Origin: Lactifluus volemus
Taxonomy: Eukaryota > Basidiomycota > Agaricomycetes > Russulales > Russulaceae
NCBI GenBank assembly: GCA_022376515.1
Contig: WTXI01000344.1
Span: 1-36,587 of the forward strand
Direction of reading: 5' to 3'
Length of the DNA stretch: 36,587 bases
The position numbers and the translations under genes are program-made. This document shows, piece after piece, positions 30,781 to 36,587 of this stretch. Every line of letters starts with the position of its first letter. The first letter of the stretch is position 1. Below the pieces are notes generated by a model. It saw only the letters and a list, made by a program, of their open reading frames with translations, was not told the DNA's origin and did not search any database.

Positions 30781-32194
30781 AGAGCTCGTGCCGCGCGACC
30801 TGGGTACGAGCCTTAGGACTGAAACGAATGTACATTAGCTATGCCAATGCCAATGCTTTGAATTTGCCCATTTCGTTTTCAAATGTCCGCAAAACGGTCG
30901 CAGATGTCGCCTTGGTCGACAGTGGAGCCACGGAAAACTTCCTCGATCAACGCACAGTCCGTCGATGGGGGCTCAGCACTCACAGACTCCCTCACCCCCG
31001 CTACGTCTACAATGTGGATGGAACCCAGAACCAAGCTGGAACACTCACGGAGTACTGTGTTCTTCGCTGTGTCGTAGGAGACAAGGATACCCTCCAGCGG
31101 TTCTATGTCACCAATCTTGGCAAAGATCGTGTACTCTTGGGGCACCCCTGGCTCTCAGAGTTCAATCCTCGCATCGATTGGACCAAGGGGGAAGTGCAGA
31201 ATGGAGGAGTACGGATCGAAACCAAGTGGAGGAAGTTTCAGCGCCCTCATCAGATACACAAGGACAGGGAAAAGGAACCAGCACGCATTGATCGCACCAA
31301 TGTGGCCCAGAAATGGGCCATAAAGGCGCACCAAGAGCGGGTAGCCAGTGGGGAAAAGTACGAGGTGCTGCCACCCCAATACCAGGACTATGCGGACGTC
31401 TTTGACGAAGAGAAATCCCATCGCTTCCCACCTTCACGACCAGAGGATCATGCCATTGTCTTGAAGGAGGACGCCCCAGCTACCATCAATTGTAAGTCTA
31501 TGCCCTCACGAGGGAGGAGAAGGAAGCGACCCAGAAGTTCTTGAAAGAGAATGAGCAGTGGGGATTCATCGAAAAGTCCAACTCTCCTTGGTCGACCCCT
31601 TGGTTCTTTATAAAGAAAAGAGATGGGAGTCTCCGACCCATCCAGGACTATAGGGAAGTGAACAGTTGGACGATTCGAGATGTGTACCCCATCCCTCGCA
31701 TTGAGCAAATTCTGGAAGCGCTGCATGGACGCACCCTCTTCACGGCACTAGACATTCGTTGGGGCTATCATAACATCCAGATTCGCCCTGAGGATCGATG
31801 GAAGGCCGCGTTTAAGACTCCCTTTGGCCTGTACCAACCAAAGGTGATGCTCTTCGGCCTCCAGAACTCTCCAGCCACCTTTCAGCGTTGCATGGATCGG
31901 GTCTTCGCTAAGATCATGAACCGCTACCCAGGGAAGGTGTTTGTGTACATGGATGACGTCTTGGTGGCCACAGGGGGAGATGTGGAGGAGCACAGGAGGA
32001 TAGTCCGAGAAATCCTCGAGATGTTCCGCCAGGAATCCTTCTTCCTCAAACTGTCGAAGTGCAAGTTTGAGCAGACCAGCATTGACTACCTTGGCATCCG
32101 CGTGGAACATGGGACCATCCGCATCGATCCCACGAAGAGGAAAGGACTATCTCAATGGCCTCGAACCTTGTCTTCAGTGAAAGAGGTCCGGAGC
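30777..32194 (+). pseudogene. Gypsy pol: protease and truncated reverse transcriptase
   Basis: The first part carries a retropepsin-like protease with ALVDSGATENFLD (catalytic Asp codon 30918-30920) and later LLGHPWL. A frameshift of one base between 31496 and 31499 separates it from the reverse transcriptase frame (31499 onward). The RT shows NSPWSTPWFFIKKRDGSLRP, LFTALDIRWGYHNI, FGLQNSPATFQ and the catalytic YMDD at 31946-31957. It ends abruptly after SVKEVRS at 32194; the 'thumb', RNase H and integrase are absent. The pol frame overlaps the gag stop with a -1 offset, so pol may once have been made by frameshifting, but this is inference. The copy is dead because of the frameshift and the copia insertion. 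Confidence 0.85.
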
Positions 32195-32592
32195 TGTTGT
32201 AATATAAACTCAGCGAAAAAGAAAAGAAAAACGCTATTATTTCTTTGTATCTAACCTGTTGTAATATAAACTACGTTGTAGGTTAGGTGACGGTGCTATG
32301 ATGAAGCGAGGAAGATAATACTACTCACCTCAGCGAAAAAGAAAAGAAAAACGCTGAGGGAAGGGAGAAAACGCACAATGCGCATTTATGTACTGATGGC
32401 CTGATGGGTACCATGTGAAACAAGCTGTGGAGCGGAAGGTACTCGAAGGGCACGAAAATGGGCAGGGTAAGCCCGAGTAAGGTAGCAAGAGTGCAAAATA
32501 GTCTAAACTACGAAGGCGAAGGATCATCAACAGTGGTGGTCCGTGCGCGGCCACTTTAGGGCTGGTCAATAAACGAAGATGAAATCACAACA
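32195..32592 (-). repeat. 3' LTR of copia element
   Basis: The LTR is bounded by TGTTGT at 32195 and ACAACA at 32592, the inverted ends typical of copia LTRs, and is 398 bp long. Its plus-strand left end (the element's extreme 3' end) carries a partial duplication: TGTTGTAATATAAACT occurs at 32195 and again at 32257. A 25-bp A-rich block starting CAGCGAAAAAG occurs at 32211 and 32331. The true terminus could therefore be 32195 or 32257; 32195 is preferred because gypsy RT homology runs up to it. Confidence 0.8.
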
Positions 32593-32604
32593 CACCCCCT
32601 CAGA
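32593..32604 (-). other. Polypurine tract of copia element
   Basis: On the minus strand TCTGAGGGGGTG lies directly before the LTR start TGTTGTGA. It would prime plus-strand DNA synthesis. The tract overlaps the pol stop codon TGA (32602-32600). Confidence 0.75.
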
Positions 32605-35600
32605 CCTCAAAGTGCAAGCCCATTTCGCGAGCAAAACGCTGATGCTTCTCGCGCACTAACCCTTTTGTGAAAATGTCCGCTATCTGATCTCCCGTAGGCA
32701 CATAAGATAACTCGATGTCTCCGGCGGCAACCCTCTCGCGTAAGAAGTGGTGGCGGAGGTCGATATGCTTGGTTCGATCGTGAAACTCCGGATTGTGGGC
32801 GATGGCGATGGCTGACTGATTATCGACGCGCAGAACAGTGGGGGTGGAGATCGTGAAGCCAAGTTCGCAGAGGAGGCGGCGTAGCCAAATGGCTTCTTTG
32901 GCTGCATAGGCGACTGCAATGTACTCCGCTTCTGTGCTGGACAAAGCTACAGATGTCTGCTTTTTAGATCCCCAGCTGATGGCGGCACCTCCCAGCATAA
33001 ACACAAAGCCGGAGGTTGACTTCCTGTCGTTGATGTCGCTAGCCCAATCGGCGTCCACGAAACCGCGGAGAGTGGTGCCTTCGGTAGTCCCACGCCTGAA
33101 GACGAGGCGCAGGGCAGAAGAGCCGCGCAAATACTTGAAAACGCGATCCAGCGAGACAAAGTGTGCTGGTCCGGGCGTGGCGTTGTGTCGCCCAAGGGCG
33201 CCAACCGCATAGGCTAGGTCAGGTCGCGTTCCCAACATCGGGTACATGAGGGCTCCGACGGCGCTCTGATAAGGCTTCGGGTCGGACTCAGGTTCAGGGA
33301 GCTTGCGGAGGTGCTCATTTGCGAGGGCAGGCGTCGCGATAGGACGAACGGATGACTTCCCGAAACGCTCGAGGATCTCGCAAGAGTACTTCTCTTGAGA
33401 CAAGGAAATCCATCCAGCGGCGCGGTCGCGGGTGACGTGCATCCGAGAATCCAGGTGAGGTCACCAAGATCAGTCATCTCGTAATGCTGCTTGAGGAGGG
33501 CCTTGTCACGCTCGATCTCGCCAAGATCGGTTGAGGCCATGGTTATGTCGTCGACGTAGAGGGCGATAATGGAAATGTGAGGGTCAGTAAAGCGAGTGAA
33601 AACCGCATGGTCAGCTTGCGTGTTAGTGTATCCCATGGAGAGCAATCGCGATCTGATATTCTCATACCAGACGCGCCCACCCTGCTTGGTTCCGTAAACA
33701 GCCTTTAGCAGTCGCAAGACTGTGCCGCTCGGTGCACCGAAACCAGGGGGGGGATACATAAAAATTTCCTCCTTCAACTCTCCGTTGAGATAGGCTGACT
33801 TCACATCCATCTGATGCACCTCAAGATTCTTCTCAGCTGCCATTGCGAGGATAACGCGGAAAGAAGCAAACTTCGCGACGGGTGCGAACGTCTCATCGTA
33901 ATCGACGCCTTCGGTTTGTGTAAAACCTTGAGCAACGATGCGCGCCTTGTACTTCTGGATGCTGCCATCCGGGCCACGTTTGACGCGGAAAACCCATCGG
34001 CTGCCGACAATTTTGCGGTCGCGCGGGCGCGGGACGATCTCGAAGACGCCCATTTGCTCGAATGCGTGTCGTTCGTTCTCACAAGCTAAAATCCACTCGG
34101 CTGCGTCTGGTCGAGCCATGGCCTCATCGAAAGTGTGTGGGTCACTTCCGGGATCGGCATCGGCGACGGTGACGCGCACGGGGCGCTTGCGGTCGTATGA
34201 GCTAACGTCATAGCGGGCATCATCATCGCGAACGGGTGCGTGGATGGAACGCTTCGGACGTGTAGGCGGTTCGAGTGGAGGGGACACGCGCGCAGGCGCG
34301 GGTGCTACAGGAGCATGCACCCCGTCATCGATAACATCGTCGTCATCGTCGTTGATCACGACGCGTTCATGCTGAGCACCCCCTTCGTCGAAAATAACGT
34401 CGCGTGAGTTGTAGACCGTGTGGGAGGTACGATCGATGAGCTTGAAAGCTTTGTAGTTCGCTGCGAGCCCAAGGAAAACACATTGGTGTGAGTGAGATGC
34501 GAGTTTCGATCGGTGCTTCTCTGGGACATGCATATGGGCCTTGCAGCCAAAGATACGGAGGCGCGATACGTTGGGTTTATTGCCGCTCCAAGCTTCCTCA
34601 GGTGTAATACCGGGGAGCGAGCGCGTTGGCAAGTGGTTGTGTAGGACGGCAGCGTACTCGAGGGCATCGTACCAAAAGGAATCGGGGAGCGCGGCGTCGC
34701 TAAGCATGGCTCGCGCCTTGTCAAGTAGTGTGCGGTTCATGCGTTCCGCAACGCCATTGTGCTCGGACGTGTAGGCCGTGGTGACCTCTTGTCGAATCCC
34801 CTTCATTTCGAAGTAACGAGTCGGTACATTACCCGTGTATTCGCCACCGCCATCGGAACGCAACGCCTTCAGCTGTTTTCCCGTTTCGCGCTCAGCTCTC
34901 GCTACAAAAATCTCCAGGTGGCGGAGAAGATCAGATTTCAATCTCAAGCCTGCGACGGAGACCTTGCGAGTTTTATCATCTGTGAATGTCGCGAAGTATT
35001 CGAAGCCTTGACGCGATCGAGTCGGGAGTTTGCCGCAGATGTCGGAGAACACGCGGCCCAAGATTTCGGTCGCGCGTGTACCAGTCATCTTTGAAATGTC
35101 GGTGCGGGTCTGTTTTCCGACTAGGCATGGTTCGCAAATTGGGGTTGCGCTCGTGGTACCTTCTATGGTAATCCCCTCAACTATTCCCTTCTCGGCAATT
35201 CGAACGATAGTGTCGGCGCTGACATGTCCGAGTCGCCGATGCCAAGTGGCGAGGGTGGCTTTGGAGCCGGCGTCCTCGCTAAGGAAAACGGTTTCATGAG
35301 GTGCGGGAGGATTCTCGTTCTCGTGCGGCAACACGTCGACGTTGGCAATTCGGACCCTTTCCGGGACGGTGGTTTTGATGTCCATAATGTAAAGATTCGA
35401 GGACATTCGGCCATGACAGGTGATGACACCTGACTTGTCCCGGAGGAGGCAAGAGTCGTTGCTGAAGAGCAAGCTGGCCCCGTGTTGCGTCAAATAAGAT
35501 ACCGAAAGCAAGTTTCCGTGCAGGTCGGGAACGAAAAGAACCTCCTGGAGGATTGCAGTCCTCCACTGGTCATTGGCGTACATGCGGACACGTATGCGTC

Positions 35601-36587
35601 CAACGCCTGTAGCCAAGATGGAGCGAGCGTCACCTAGCGTTACCTTGATAGGGACAGAGAGCGGGGAGAAATGCGTGAACCACGAGCGATTGCAGGACAT
35701 CGTGCGAGACGCTCCCGAATCAAGGATCCAGGACTCGAGAAGGGAGGCAGAAGGGTGCGACGGACGGGCTTGGTAAAGGAAAACCTCCTCGTCGCGTGAT
35801 GACGCTACTGCCACTTTCGCAGAGGCGGGCGCAGTAGTCGAGGTGGAAGGAGGGGTTGACGCCGTTGCCGGTGTCGCGGTCGTTGCCTTCGCTTCCTTTT
35901 CTTTCTGTGCCTTGAGTTTTCGGCACTCACTGACGTCGTGGCCGGTGTAGTTGCAGTGGGTGCAGCGTTTTTTCTGCTGCTCCTTGCGTTTGTTCCGGTC
36001 GCCCTTCCCCTTGTCCTTGTCGGAGTCCTTCTTTTCTGACTTTTTCTTGCCGTCTTTGCCCTTTTTGGCGGCCTTCGCGTAGAAAGCGGCCGCTCCGTCG
36101 CCGGACTCGCGGATGCGTGAGTCTTCGTCTGTAAGGATGCGCAATTTGATGTTCTCGGCCGTTTGGTCGAGAGGGCTTAAGTTGTTGAGGACGATCTTGA
36201 GCATTCTATGAGACGCGGGGAGGGCGTTTGTGATGGCGTGAGCGATTTGTTGGTCAGTAAAAGGGGACCCGGCTTCGGCAAGGCGGTGTGACGCGTCGAT
36301 CATGGCGTTGATCTGAGGTTCGAGGGGTTCGGAATCGTTGAGAGGCGTGCTGAAGAGTCTGTTCATCAGCTGAGAGATTTTGTGCCCCCCTCGTCCTTCA
36401 AAACGCGCGGAAAGACATTCGAGACACTCCTTCGCTGTCTGGGCATGGAAGATAAGGTGGGCCGGTTCTCCGGTGAGCGACAAGGCGATGAGGGAGAAGG
36501 CCTGTTGGTCTTTTTCATCCCATGCGGCAGATTCGACAGGGTAGAGGAAGGAACTCGGTCGCGGGTCGTTAAGAACAGTCAGAAGTT
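32600..36587 (-). pseudogene. Copia gag-pol polyprotein, one frameshift, 5' partial
   Basis: The frame is open from the window edge (36587) to about 33443, then continues in another frame from 33442 to the stop at 32600. Domains in order: copia-type gag (FHAQTAKECLECLSARFEG region), Lys-rich linker, CCHC knuckle (35964-35923, CTHCNYTGHDVSEC), protease (WILDSGASRTM), GAG-pre-integrase HHCC (WHRRLGH to CEPC), integrase core (SDI, RSDGGGEY, EHNGVAER give the DDE residues), RT with VHQMDVKSAYLNG and YVDD (33558-33547), and RNase H (GFVDADWASD, LSSTEAEY, DNQSAIAIAHN). The break lies just after LGDLTWILG and is explained by loss of one base; the downstream frame is otherwise clean. The start codon lies outside the window. 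It would be a complete polyprotein but for this lesion. Confidence 0.9.

Larger units (their letters stand above)
27812..32194 (+). mobile_element. Ty3/gypsy LTR retrotransposon, truncated in RT
   Basis: In order: an LTR-like promoter region (clustered TGASTCA sites, then a TATA-like box), a long leader, gag with zinc knuckle, aspartic protease and reverse transcriptase. The RT breaks off after SVKEVRS at 32194, where a copia LTR starts. The left end near 27812 (TGTGACCC) is an inference from the TGT that opens LTRs; the LTR/leader border was not fixed (an ACA at 28252-28254 is one candidate). RNase H, integrase and the 3' LTR are not in the window. At least three frameshifts show the copy is dead. 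Confidence 0.8.
32195..36587 (-). mobile_element. Ty1/copia LTR retrotransposon, 5' end outside window
   Basis: On the minus strand the element has gag, zinc knuckle, protease, integrase, RT and RNase H in that order. The integrase-before-RT order defines copia. It is followed by a polypurine tract and the 3' LTR. It sits inside the gypsy RT, so it is the younger insertion. The 5' LTR, primer-binding site and second target-site copy lie beyond base 36587. Only one lesion, a single-base frameshift at about 33442, was seen in 4 kb of coding sequence. Confidence 0.9.

Noticed and set aside
31491..31500. GTAAGT at the gypsy protease/RT junction as an intron donor
   Set aside because: The RT frame resumes within about 3 bases, so a one-base frameshift explains the break; the nearest AG would leave an impossibly short intron.

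Overview
The window reads as genomic DNA of a filamentous basidiomycete, most likely an Agaricomycete. The reasons are many short (about 58-121 bp) GT-AG introns, a CYP63-like P450, a large and partly decayed F-box family, and LTR and LINE retrotransposons of types familiar from that group. No rRNA, tRNA, CRISPR array or prokaryote-type operon was seen. Exon coordinates were worked out by eye from splice signals, frame continuity and comparison between paralogues inside the window.

Left half (1-9.9 kb): the 5' end of a cytochrome P450 (minus strand, running off the left edge). Two paralogous four-exon F-box genes (1205-3079 and 6380-8357, plus strand) have matching introns. Between them, on the other strand, lies an intronless F-box/LRR-like gene that ends in two zinc-finger-like units. 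A two-exon gene of unknown function (9241-9922, minus) follows; it looks like a shortened member of a fungal hypothetical family.

Middle (9.9-24.6 kb): long gene-poor stretches flank an apparently intact ten-exon CYP63-like P450 (13439-15795). An intact intronless F-box-like gene (19172-20890, minus) and a frameshifted relative (23112-24550, minus) follow.

Right part (25.2-36.6 kb): a heavily decayed F-box pseudogene, then three retroelements packed together. They are a degenerate LINE ORF1 fragment; a Ty3/gypsy element (LTR-like promoter region, long leader, gag, protease and part of RT) whose RT is cut at 32194; and a Ty1/copia element on the opposite strand inserted exactly there. The copia element shows its 3' LTR, polypurine tract and nearly complete gag-pol, with one visible frameshift, and runs off the right edge.

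The P450s and F-box proteins show no evidence of a shared pathway; this is an accessory, transposon-rich region. The least ordinary features are the F-box/zinc-finger fusion, eight AP-1/Gcn4-type sites in 99 bp of the gypsy promoter region, and a row of short perfect hairpins in the gypsy leader.
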